DNA of 16,629 nt from assembly GCA_964396415.1 (NCBI GenBank), contig CAYNFM010000077.1, positions 1-16,629 of the forward strand, written 5' to 3'. Below the pieces are notes generated by a model, which did not search any database, had not been told where the DNA came from, and saw only the letters and a list, made by a program, of their open reading frames with translations. Below are positions 7,145 through 13,752 of the stretch, in pieces. The position numbers and the translations under genes were made by a program. Source of the DNA: UBA1306 sp964396415. Its GTDB lineage: Bacteria > Spirochaetota > Spirochaetia > Treponematales > Rectinemataceae. Within the stretch, counting starts at the first letter, position 1, and every line of letters begins with the position of its first letter.

Positions 7145-8641
7145 ATGCCTCTGGTTTGCCTATCGCTCACGGCCAGGACCATCTCCGAAAACCTCGCGGC
7201 CCTCGATCGCTATCGGGGGAAAATCGACATCGTAGAGCTCCGCGCCGATCTCCTCGATCCGTCGGAAGCCTTCGCCGTTCGCGATTTCCCCGTACTCGCG
7301 AACTTGCCCTGTATACTCGCGGTACGACGCAAGTGCGACGGCGGGAGCTTCGTCGACGGCGAAGGCCAGCGGCTGGTCATGATCGCCAAAGCCATCGCCT
7401 ACGCCAGGACCGATCAGAGCGCGAACTTCGCTTACGTAGACCTCGAGAGCGATTTTCGCGTCCCTTCCGTAGAGGAGGCCTGTCATACCTTTGGAACGAG
7501 GATTATTCGCTCGCGTCACTATCTCTCGGATATGCCTATAGATTTCGACGAGGCGTTGAACGATCTCGCCCTCGAGGCTGACGAGATCCCCAAGCTCGCA
7601 GTCACGCCCCACGGCGCGGACGATTTCGCCAGGTTCTTTACATGGGCATCCTCCCTTCCTCCGGGAGAGCGGATCCTTGTAGGAATGGGGGAATATGGTA
7701 TGCCGAGCCGAGTGCTTTCGGAGCGCATTGGCTGCTGCATCGCCTATACGAGCGCCCTTCGCGCCGGCTTGCCGGTAGCGGCACCCGGCCATCTCGATCC
7801 CTCGACCCTGGAGGAGACCTACCGATTCTACGATATAGATCGTCACACGACCGTCTATGCCCTCGGTGGCGGCGGCAACGTGCTCTCTTCTAAGACGCCG
7901 GTACTCCACAACGCCGCGTTCAAGGCCGCCGGGATAAATTCCGTCTACGTCCCGATGCCGGCCGGCGACGCGGCGGCTTTCCTGTCGGCGCTCGAGGCTA
8001 CCTCCGCCCAGGGCGCGGCAGTCGCCGTACCCCTCAAGGAAGCCCTGCTTCCCTACCTCTCTCGACGCTCGCCCGAAGTGGACGACATCGGGGCCTGCAA
8101 CACCCTCGTTCGCGAGGCTGGCGGCTGGATGGGCTACAACACAGACGCACAAGGCTTCGAGAGAGCCCTCTCCGAATTCATGGGAGGATCGGACTTGCGC
8201 GGCTTGAAAGCCACGCTCATTGGCGCCGGCGGCGTCGCCAAGGCGATAGCCCATGTCCTTTCCGGCCTCGGCGTACGCACGGTCATCCTCAACAGGACGG
8301 TCTCAAAGGCGCGCATCCTCTCGCAACGCTACGGCTTCGCCTACGGCCCCTGCACGGAGCATTCCACTGAACTTCTCGCCGCGCACGCGGACATCGTCAT
8401 TCAAGCCACGGTCGTCGGCATGGACGGCGAGCGCCAGGGCGATCCCCTGGACTGGTACGATTTTTCCGGCCGAGAATCCGTTTTTGACCTCATCTACCGT
8501 CCCGAGAGAAGCCTCCTCCTGGAGCGCGCGGCCGCGGCAGGCTGCCGCATCATGAACGGATGGAAGATGCTCCGCTACCAATCGGCGGCGCAATTCGCTC
8601 TTTGGACTGGCCTGGAACCGCCGTCCACTTATTTCTCCTAA
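7145..8641 (+). CDS. aroDE: Bifunctional type I 3-dehydroquinate dehydratase / shikimate dehydrogenase
   Basis: 498 aa. Residues 1 to about 225 are a type I dehydroquinase: ELRADLLD (31-38), catalytic H125 in RSRHYLSD, Schiff-base lysine K150, then GMPSRVLSERIG and the closing APGH. Residues about 238-498 are a shikimate dehydrogenase: SSKTP (248-252), catalytic K298, N319, D334 in GYNTDAQGF, the NADP-binding GAGGVAKA (360-367), and the C-terminal GWKMLRYQSAAQF. Together they would turn 3-dehydroquinate into shikimate in the cytosol. The fusion is known in plants, chlamydiae and some spirochaetes. Compared with E. coli AroE, Ser16 is T251, Asn59 is A292 and Thr61 is A294. These positions normally contact shikimate, so the pocket may be altered. 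Era follows eight bases later and is probably co-transcribed. Confidence 0.95.
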   Translation: MPLVCLSLTARTISENLAALDRYRGKIDIVELRADLLDPSEAFAVRDFPVLANLPCILAVRRKCDGGSFVDGEGQRLVMIAKAIAYARTDQSANFAYVDLESDFRVPSVEEACHTFGTRIIRSRHYLSDMPIDFDEALNDLALEADEIPKLAVTPHGADDFARFFTWASSLPPGERILVGMGEYGMPSRVLSERIGCCIAYTSALRAGLPVAAPGHLDPSTLEETYRFYDIDRHTTVYALGGGGNVLSSKTPVLHNAAFKAAGINSVYVPMPAGDAAAFLSALEATSAQGAAVAVPLKEALLPYLSRRSPEVDDIGACNTLVREAGGWMGYNTDAQGFERALSEFMGGSDLRGLKATLIGAGGVAKAIAHVLSGLGVRTVILNRTVSKARILSQRYGFAYGPCTEHSTELLAAHADIVIQATVVGMDGERQGDPLDWYDFSGRESVFDLIYRPERSLLLERAAAAGCRIMNGWKMLRYQSAAQFALWTGLEPPSTYFS

Positions 8642-8649
8642 GGTGCAGC

Positions 8650-9525
8650 ATGTCCAAATCAGCCTTCGTAGCCATCGCCGGCAGGCCCTCAGTCGGCAAA
8701 TCGACGCTTGTCAACTCCCTCTGCGGCGAAAAAATATCCATCGTCTCTCCTGTGCCGCAGACTACCCGTAATGCCGTCAGAGGCATAATCAACAGGGCAG
8801 AGGGCCAACTCGTCTTCCTCGACACGCCCGGATATCATATCTCGGAGAAGAAGCTAAACCTACGTCTCAGGGAAGTCTCGATCGGGGCCCTCGCCGACGC
8901 GGATATCGTCCTTTACGTTGTCGACGCCACGCGGAGGCCTGGCCCCGAGGAAGAGGCCATTGCCGCGGCCCTCATCCCTGCGGCCGAGCGCCTCGTCGTC
9001 GCCATCAATAAGATGGACTCGCCCGAGGCCGACCCGGAGGCGTCTCGCGTCTTCTTGTCGGCTAAATTTCCCGAGGCCCATGTCTTCGAAATCTCGGCGC
9101 GCACCGGCTCGGGCTTAGATGAATTGCTTGCCGCCCTCTACGCCCGCGCGCAGGAAGGCCCGGCTTGGTATCCGGAGGAATATTATACCGATCAGGAACC
9201 GGTCTTCCGCATCGCGGAGATAATTCGCGAAAAAATATTCCTCCACGCGCGAGACGAGTTACCCCACGCCGTTTATGTTTCCTACGAGGATTCATCGCGC
9301 GGGCCGAACGGCAGCCTCCTCGCCCAGTACGACCTGGTCGTGGAGCGCGAATCTCAAAAAAGAATCCTCATCGGCAAAGGCGGCTCGATGATCAAGCGAA
9401 TCAGGGAAGATGCCGAGAAAGATCTGGCCGATATCTTCGATTATGAAGTCAAGCTAAGACTCTCGGTCCGAGTCGACCCCGATTGGAAGAAGGACGACAA
9501 AAGGCTGGAGCAATTGATTTTTTAA
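8650..9525 (+). CDS. era: GTPase Era
   Basis: 291 aa from the ATG at 8650, preceded by AAGGTG; the open frame extends upstream to 8560 but only over aroDE. G-domain motifs: G1 GRPSVGKS (11-18), G2 threonines 38-39, G3 DTPG (58-61), G4 NKMD (120-123), and G5 SAR (149-151). The C-terminal KH domain has GKGG (242-245), and the protein ends as usual soon after a conserved lysine-rich stretch. Era binds the 3' end of 16S rRNA and takes part in small-subunit maturation. The serine in G1 in place of the common asparagine also occurs, as I recall it, in treponemal Era proteins. Placement directly after aroDE, with an eight-base gap, suggests one operon with aroDE and the upstream secreted protein. 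Confidence 0.97.
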   Translation: MSKSAFVAIAGRPSVGKSTLVNSLCGEKISIVSPVPQTTRNAVRGIINRAEGQLVFLDTPGYHISEKKLNLRLREVSIGALADADIVLYVVDATRRPGPEEEAIAAALIPAAERLVVAINKMDSPEADPEASRVFLSAKFPEAHVFEISARTGSGLDELLAALYARAQEGPAWYPEEYYTDQEPVFRIAEIIREKIFLHARDELPHAVYVSYEDSSRGPNGSLLAQYDLVVERESQKRILIGKGGSMIKRIREDAEKDLADIFDYEVKLRLSVRVDPDWKKDDKRLEQLIF

Positions 9526-9531
9526 TGACGA

Positions 9532-9822
9532 TCATGGAACATCGCCTACAGGCGCCATGTAGAAGGCGAATTCCTCTCCATCCCATAGGATAAGATGGTC
9601 CAGATAAAATAGGCCGCAGCGTCCCGCCGGATGGTTCCGTGCGAAGCGGAGAGGTGATCTTCCTCGACACCATATCCGCCCTATCGAAGTAGACCTCCGC
9701 CCATTGTTCCTTCAGCAGATTCCGCCTCGCGAGGCATCTCTTTTTTCGTCCTGCCCAGGGAACTACATCTCCATGATCGCCTCCATCTCCGAAACGACCT
9801 TCGGGCCATCCATCGCGAACAT
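9532..9822 (-). pseudogene. Possible decayed gene with RadC-like C-terminus
   Basis: This fills most of the 385-base gap between era and the diguanylate cyclase gene. On the minus strand an ATG at 9822 has AAGGAG seven bases upstream (9835-9830). The frame reads 19 codons (beginning MFAMDGPKVV) and then meets TAG and, further on, TGA. The same frame then reads ARNHPAG, a short spacer, LDHLILWDGEEFAFY and a final stop at 9532, six bases from the end of era. In RadC (JAB/MPN fold) an HNHPSG motif is followed about 30 residues later by LDHLIIG and a 'Y/F-x-S' end. Here the spacer is only about six residues. A neighbouring frame carries plausible upstream sequence, which suggests frameshifts as well as an internal deletion. 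The first 19 codons do not resemble RadC. Identification is tentative. Confidence 0.4.
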
Positions 9823-9857
9823 CGGCTGACTCCTTCCGCCGCTCCAATCGATCGGGC

Positions 9858-9886
9858 TTGAGCGAACTCAACGAATTAAATATACA
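9858..9886 (+). promoter_or_regulatory. Candidate promoter for the diguanylate cyclase gene
   Basis: TTGAGC (9858-9863) and TATACA (9881-9886) are 17 bases apart in an AT-rich stretch that stands out from the GC-rich surroundings. Each box matches four consensus bases. The start of transcription would fall near 9893, just ahead of the ATG at 9911, with AGGAA at 9896-9900 as ribosome binding site. Confidence 0.4.
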
Positions 9887-9910
9887 TTATAGTCCAGGAA
9901 TGGCGGTCGC

Positions 9911-11365
9911 ATGAAAACGGGAATCGGGGACAGGAGGCGTCTCATCGCCCTTATCGCGTCCCTATTGACGCTAGGATTCGCTGGCACGAGCTTTTTCGGC
10001 TTCATGGCCTCTCGGCAAGCCCTCGAGGCCTCGATCGCCGATAATGAGCTGCCCGTGACTTCTGACACGGTATATTCCGAAATCCAAAGGGACTTGGTCC
10101 GCCCGATCCTGATTTCGTCGATGATGGCCTCGGATACATTCCTCCGCGACTGGATCCTCGCGGGCGAGAAAACTCCCGCAGAAATGATCAAGTACCTAGG
10201 CCAGGTGAGGACCAAGTATGACGCCTTCACGAGCTTCATGGTCTCGGAAAGAACTCGCATCTATTATCAGTCCGACCGAATCCTCAAGCAGGTCAGCGAG
10301 AGCGAAGATCGAGACGTATGGTATTTCCGCGTCAGGCTAATGAAGACCCCTTACGAGATAAACGTGGACCGCGACCTCGCCCATGCGGACACATTGACGG
10401 TTTTCATCAACTATCGAGTGCTCGACTACGGCGGTCGCTTCATCGGAGCGGCCGGAGTCGGCATCAACATCGCCGCAATAAGCGGCATGACCGCCGAATA
10501 CCGCCAAAAATACGGACGCTCGGTCTATTTCGTCGACAAAGACGGGAATATAGTCGCAGGATCCCCAGGAGGCATCGACTCCGCTGCCGGCGCCGCGCCC
10601 AAGAACATACACGACATCGACGGACTGTCGAGCATCGCCTCTCGCGTCCTTTCCGCCGATCGCGGCTCCTTTCGATACATGAGGATGGGCAAAGAGTGGC
10701 TCCTCAATGTGCGTATGGTAAACGAGCTCGGCTGGCGGCTCTTCGTTGAAAAGGACGAGAACGTGGCCTTAGCGGGGATTCGCAGAGCCCTCGAGCTCAA
10801 TCTCGCGACGTGCCTGGCCATCACCGCCCTCGTTCTCCTGCTGACGAGCTTCACCATCAACCGTTTTCAATCCCGGCTCGAGCGGACGGCTACCGTAGAC
10901 GGACTTACCGGCTTCCTCAATCGGCCCGCGTTGGGCATCCTCGCGAATCAGGCATTTAGGGAAATGAAGCGCGACGGTCGCTCGCTTTGCCTCTTCATCG
11001 CCGACCTGGACGACTTCAAGAGCATCAATGACGGCTTCGGGCACCAGACGGGTGACGCGGTCCTCGTTCGATCCACTCGGGCGATACGCTCCTCCCTGCG
11101 CGAATCGGATCTGGCCTGTCGTTGGGGCGGGGAGGAATTCCTCGTGATATTGCGCTTTTGCTCCCTCGCCGAAGCCATTCTCATATCGGAAAAGACGCGG
11201 GCCGCCCTCGCGTCCTCCGACTCGGGAGGACCGCATATAACGGCGAGCTTCGGCGTCGCCGAGCGCGCCCAGGACGAGGACTTCGACAGCCTGATTCGCC
11301 GCGCCGACGCCGCATTGTACAGGGCCAAGGCCGAGGGCAGGAATCGAGTCTGCGCGGCAAAATAG
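9911..11365 (+). CDS. Diguanylate cyclase with periplasmic Cache-type sensor
   Basis: 484 aa. A membrane segment at about 8-33, a periplasmic region of about 260 residues, a second membrane segment at about 296-318, and a C-terminal GGDEF domain (about 325-484). The periplasmic part has the look of a double Cache domain: VWYFRVRLMKTPYEI, a TLTVFINYRV strand, GAAGVGINI, and YFVDKDGNIVAG. The cyclase domain appears fully competent: DGLTGFLN (330-337), metal aspartates D365 and nearby D367-D368, N373-D374, and GGEEF (406-410). It also has an inhibitory RxxD (R397-D400) five residues before the signature, so product inhibition is expected. It should make c-di-GMP from two GTP at the inner membrane in response to a small ligand whose identity cannot be read here. 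It is transcribed alone; the next gene is convergent. Confidence 0.95.
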   Translation: MKTGIGDRRRLIALIASLLTLGFAGTSFFGFMASRQALEASIADNELPVTSDTVYSEIQRDLVRPILISSMMASDTFLRDWILAGEKTPAEMIKYLGQVRTKYDAFTSFMVSERTRIYYQSDRILKQVSESEDRDVWYFRVRLMKTPYEINVDRDLAHADTLTVFINYRVLDYGGRFIGAAGVGINIAAISGMTAEYRQKYGRSVYFVDKDGNIVAGSPGGIDSAAGAAPKNIHDIDGLSSIASRVLSADRGSFRYMRMGKEWLLNVRMVNELGWRLFVEKDENVALAGIRRALELNLATCLAITALVLLLTSFTINRFQSRLERTATVDGLTGFLNRPALGILANQAFREMKRDGRSLCLFIADLDDFKSINDGFGHQTGDAVLVRSTRAIRSSLRESDLACRWGGEEFLVILRFCSLAEAILISEKTRAALASSDSGGPHITASFGVAERAQDEDFDSLIRRADAALYRAKAEGRNRVCAAK

Positions 11366-11376
11366 GCCTTAGCCGT

Positions 11377-11967
11377 TCAATCCGCATTTTTTATGATCAC
11401 ACCGAAGCACTCGATAAGCGAAAGAACGTCCGGTACGCTGAAGACGGCCTTTTTGACGTTGTTGCTCCTCGGGTCTATCTCGTAACCCTTGGCCTCGAAG
11501 AACGAGGCTCTCTCAAGGTTGCAGCCGTGAAACAGCGTTTGGCGGAAAATCGATTCGTCGAACCTCGCCTCGACGAGGAAGGCGTTCTCGAAATCGCATT
11601 CGTCGATCCTGCATCCCCAAAAATCCGCCCTCTTCATCTTCAAGTCGCTGAAATTGCAATTCTGCAGATGCGTTTTCGAGAAGCCGCAATCGAAAAGCAA
11701 TTGATCGCAATCGTAGAAATTCAGGCCGACTATCTTGCAGTCGAAAAACGCGACATTGATGAGCTTCGAGCCTTTGATAGACGGATTCGAGAGGTTACAT
11801 CCCGAAAAAGCGCAATCCTCGAAGACGGAACGCGACAGATCCGCCTCGGTCAGGTTGCAGCCTTCAATTTTACAGCGATAGAATTCCTTCCCTGGGATGG
11901 AAGCGCTGGATAGATCGAGTCCTTCGATGTTTTCGCTTTCGTACGAGTCACGATCGAGATGGATCAC
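11377..11967 (-). CDS. Pentapeptide-repeat protein, Qnr/McbG-like build
   Basis: 196 aa from a GTG start with AAAGGAAA upstream. From about residue 16 to 160 the protein is built of five-residue units of the A(D/N)Lxx type with F or L at the central position: for example CNLTEADLS, CAFSGCNLS, ADFWGCRIDECDFENA and CNLERASFFEA. Such units fold into a right-handed beta-helix. The tail after the repeats (GYEIDPRSNNVKKAVFS, 161-177) is like that of Qnr-type proteins, which mimic DNA and protect gyrase, but many family members have no known role. There is no signal peptide or membrane segment. It is the last gene of a four-gene minus-strand run, 24 bases after the flavin reductase-like gene. Function should not be inferred from the fold alone. 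Confidence 0.93.
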   Translation of the reverse strand: MIHLDRDSYESENIEGLDLSSASIPGKEFYRCKIEGCNLTEADLSRSVFEDCAFSGCNLSNPSIKGSKLINVAFFDCKIVGLNFYDCDQLLFDCGFSKTHLQNCNFSDLKMKRADFWGCRIDECDFENAFLVEARFDESIFRQTLFHGCNLERASFFEAKGYEIDPRSNNVKKAVFSVPDVLSLIECFGVIIKNAD

Positions 11968-11991
11968 GACAGCGTTTCCTTTCGAAGGTAC

Positions 11992-12558
11992 CTACTCATT
12001 CTTGGCAGAAAAATAGAGCCTTCCGATTCGCTCGCCTATGCTCCAGTACTCCCCCGTGAGATAGACGACGGGATCCAAGGACCCCATGCGAATATTGCCC
12101 TTCTCGTCGAGCCTGTCTTCGTCGACACGCATCGCCGCGACCTGCCCCAGGAAAAGGTCATGGTCGCCGATCCTGAGGATATCGATCACCTCGCACTCGA
12201 TGTTCACGGGGCATTCTTCTATGCCCGGAGCTTTCACCTTTATGGAGGGGATGGGCGTTAGCCCGAATTCGCTGAACTTATTCCGACCGGCCCTGCCCGA
12301 AACCGTCCCGCAACGATCGACCTTCTGGACCATCTTCGCCGTCGGCAGGTTGATCACATATTCCTTGGTTTCCCGGATGAGGCCATGCGAGTAGGTCGCC
12401 GGGCGGATCGCTATTCCTACTATTACAGGCTTGCGGATGCTGATGTTGAACACCTCGCCGAGGGTGATGATATTCGCCTCCCCTTTGCCGTCGCAGGAAG
12501 TGACGAGAGCGGCCGGCGAGGGAGAAATAGGGCGATAGGGCTCGACTTCTCTTTTCAT
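11992..12558 (-). CDS. Flavin reductase-like domain (FMN-binding split barrel) protein
   Basis: 188 aa, the usual size of the DIM6/NTAB family. Diagnostic stretches include PAALVTSCDGKGEANIITLG near the N-terminus, KPVIVGIAIRPATYSHGLI, the central YVINLP, CGTVSGR, and GDHDLFLGQV followed by the family's closing strands. Members bind FMN and act as NAD(P)H:flavin reductases or as small electron-transfer flavoproteins; the substrate is not evident here. It begins seven bases after the stop of the PF04008 gene, so the two are almost certainly co-transcribed and perhaps translationally coupled. Its own upstream region has only a poor ribosome binding site, which fits coupling. Confidence 0.92.
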   Translation of the reverse strand: MKREVEPYRPISPSPAALVTSCDGKGEANIITLGEVFNISIRKPVIVGIAIRPATYSHGLIRETKEYVINLPTAKMVQKVDRCGTVSGRAGRNKFSEFGLTPIPSIKVKAPGIEECPVNIECEVIDILRIGDHDLFLGQVAAMRVDEDRLDEKGNIRMGSLDPVVYLTGEYWSIGERIGRLYFSAKNE

Positions 12559-12565
12559 TGGGGCC

Positions 12566-13054
12566 TTAGCCGAGCTTGTAGCCGAAGCGGCGGAGCATGG
12601 ACTTTCGGTCGCCTTTGTCAGCAGCGCTCTCGAGCCCCTTGGGAGAGAAACCGTCCACTGCCCCGAGGATGGCCGCTCCCTGATCGGTCCGGGCCAGGAT
12701 GAGCTCGAGGGGATTGGCGGTAGCGCAGAAGACGCGGCAGACCTCGGCGCAGGCCTTCACGCGATCGAGGACGTTGATGGGAAACGCGCCGAGACCGATG
12801 ACGATATAAAAACTGTGACCGGCTCCAGTGGCGCGGGCGCAAGCGACCGCGTCGGCAACGAGAGCCGGATCGTTTCCTTCTGTACGGACGAGACAAGGGC
12901 CCGAAGCCTCGTTGAAGGCGATTCCCCACTTAGCCGCCGGAATCGAGGAGACCATGATCTCCGCCAAGTCCTCGACGGTCTTTATGAAGTGGGATTGGCC
13001 CACGATGATATTGCAGTCCTGGCTCCAGGCGAGCCTCACGGTTTCGATGTTCAT
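12566..13054 (-). CDS. PF04008 (adenosine-specific kinase) family protein
   Basis: 162 aa, full length for the family. Highly characteristic stretches are NIIVGQSHFIKTVEDLAE (15-32), WGIAFNEASGPCLVR (43-57), GAGHSFYIVI (77-86), FPINVLDRVKACAEVCRVFCATANPLELI (91-119, cited by range) and ILGAVDGFSPKG (129-140). The family is named from the Pyrobaculum protein PAE2307, and the product name 'adenosine-specific kinase' rests on limited evidence; a nucleotide-binding role is the safe statement. The start has a strong AAGGGGG just upstream. It sits between a secreted protein gene (67 bases upstream) and the flavin reductase-like gene (seven bases downstream). Confidence 0.93.
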   Translation of the reverse strand: MNIETVRLAWSQDCNIIVGQSHFIKTVEDLAEIMVSSIPAAKWGIAFNEASGPCLVRTEGNDPALVADAVACARATGAGHSFYIVIGLGAFPINVLDRVKACAEVCRVFCATANPLELILARTDQGAAILGAVDGFSPKGLESAADKGDRKSMLRRFGYKLG

Positions 13055-13100
13055 CTATCCCCCTTAGGCAGCTTCGAATCCCGGCTTCCGAATCAATCGG

Positions 13101-13114
13101 GGTCGAGTTCGACC
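13101..13114. repeat. Short palindrome in an intergenic gap
   Basis: GGTCGAGTTCGACC can form a five-base-pair stem with a four-base loop. It lies in the 67-base gap between the secreted-protein gene and the PF04008 gene. It may be an operator or a small attenuating or processing hairpin. No T-run follows on either strand. Confidence 0.35.
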
Positions 13115-13121
13115 GGATCCT

Positions 13122-13667
13122 TCATTTCTCCTTGGAGATATAAGTAAAAGAGGCCAGCAACTCGTGAAAGGCGCTACGCTCGCGGTCGCGCTCGTAGGCG
13201 CTCCGACTGGAAAGGACGAAGACGAAATACGCATCCCTTCCTTCGTAATAGGCAATGGACTGATAGTAGCCCTCATTGCTATCGTCGAAATCCTTTTGGA
13301 CGAAGCTGTACTCCATGCCGGGAGAAAAAGGCTCGAGGTCTCTGACCAGGGTACCGGGATTGGGTTTCATGAACGTAGTCTGGTCGGTCTCGATGAATTC
13401 CTCCAATGTGGCCGGACCGTCCGCCTTTTTCGGGCTAGGACATATATATATATGTAGTTTCGTCGGCGAGTAAGTATCGCCGGCCTTATAGAATAGACCC
13501 GAGATTCCCTGCCAATGCAGGCTCTTGCTGTCCCAAATCCAGCCCATGGGCGCAGATACGAGAAAGGCCCACTTGTCTCCCTCGATCAGCCCCCCGCTTT
13601 GGCTCTGCGCGACGGCGAGAAATGCAAATAGCGTCATTAGCATGGATATTGTCGCTTTCTTTGCCAT
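13122..13667 (-). CDS. Secreted protein, function unknown
   Basis: 181 aa. A signal peptide is clear: MAKK, a hydrophobic run to about residue 18, then VAQSQSG, with cleavage probably after AVA or AQS. The mature protein (about 160 residues) is rich in aromatic residues and serine and has the feel of a single beta-rich domain: WAFLVSAPMGWIWD near the N-terminus, LHIYICPSP in the middle, and a final helix-like SAYERDRERSAFHELLASF before a last strand. It resembles generic 'PsbP-like' or stress-type periplasmic domains that fit the pattern 'fxvsxPxgW', but I cannot assign it. AAAGGGGG lies just upstream of the ATG. It heads the four-gene minus-strand run and faces the helicase gene across an 85-base divergent region. 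Confidence 0.85.
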   Translation of the reverse strand: MAKKATISMLMTLFAFLAVAQSQSGGLIEGDKWAFLVSAPMGWIWDSKSLHWQGISGLFYKAGDTYSPTKLHIYICPSPKKADGPATLEEFIETDQTTFMKPNPGTLVRDLEPFSPGMEYSFVQKDFDDSNEGYYQSIAYYEGRDAYFVFVLSSRSAYERDRERSAFHELLASFTYISKEK

Positions 13668-13693
13668 ATTCCCCCTTTGGTCGCGCCGACCCC

Positions 13694-13722
13694 TTAATAA
13701 TTGTTCATAAATGGATTATACT
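13694..13722 (+). promoter_or_regulatory. Candidate promoter for the DEAD-box helicase gene
   Basis: TTAATA (13694-13699) and TATACT (13717-13722) are exactly 17 bases apart, matching four and five consensus bases. Transcription would begin near 13729. This is downstream of the ATG at 13711 and upstream of the ATG at 13753, so it supports the shorter helicase. Confidence 0.4.
13715..13720 (-). promoter_or_regulatory. Candidate -10 box for the four-gene minus-strand run
   Basis: Read on the minus strand this is a perfect TATAAT, about 48 bases before the ATG at 13667. It shares four bases with the helicase's TATACT. No good -35 box was found at 16-18 bases. Confidence 0.35.
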
Positions 13723-13752
13723 CGAACTATCTTCGGTACATCGAGCATATAC

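Noticed and set aside
7160..8254. Minus-strand open frame of 364 codons within aroDE
   Set aside because: aroDE has catalytic motifs throughout; long antisense frames are expected in GC-rich coding DNA.
9543..9566. CGCCTACAGGCG hairpin after era
   Set aside because: Short stem and no T-run; the sequence is better explained as part of the relic frame.
9449..9871. Minus-strand 140-codon frame as an intact gene
   Set aside because: It runs into the end of era, its composition is Arg/Gly-biased, and the recognisable RadC-like words lie in a different frame; treated as part of a decayed region.
11354..11392. Possible terminator after the diguanylate cyclase gene (GCGG...CCGC then T6)
   Set aside because: The stem is only four base pairs with a 24-base loop, too weak to call.
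13070..13090. TTCGAATCC resembling a tRNA T-loop in an intergenic gap
   Set aside because: The flanks do not form a five-base stem, and the gap is too short for a tRNA.
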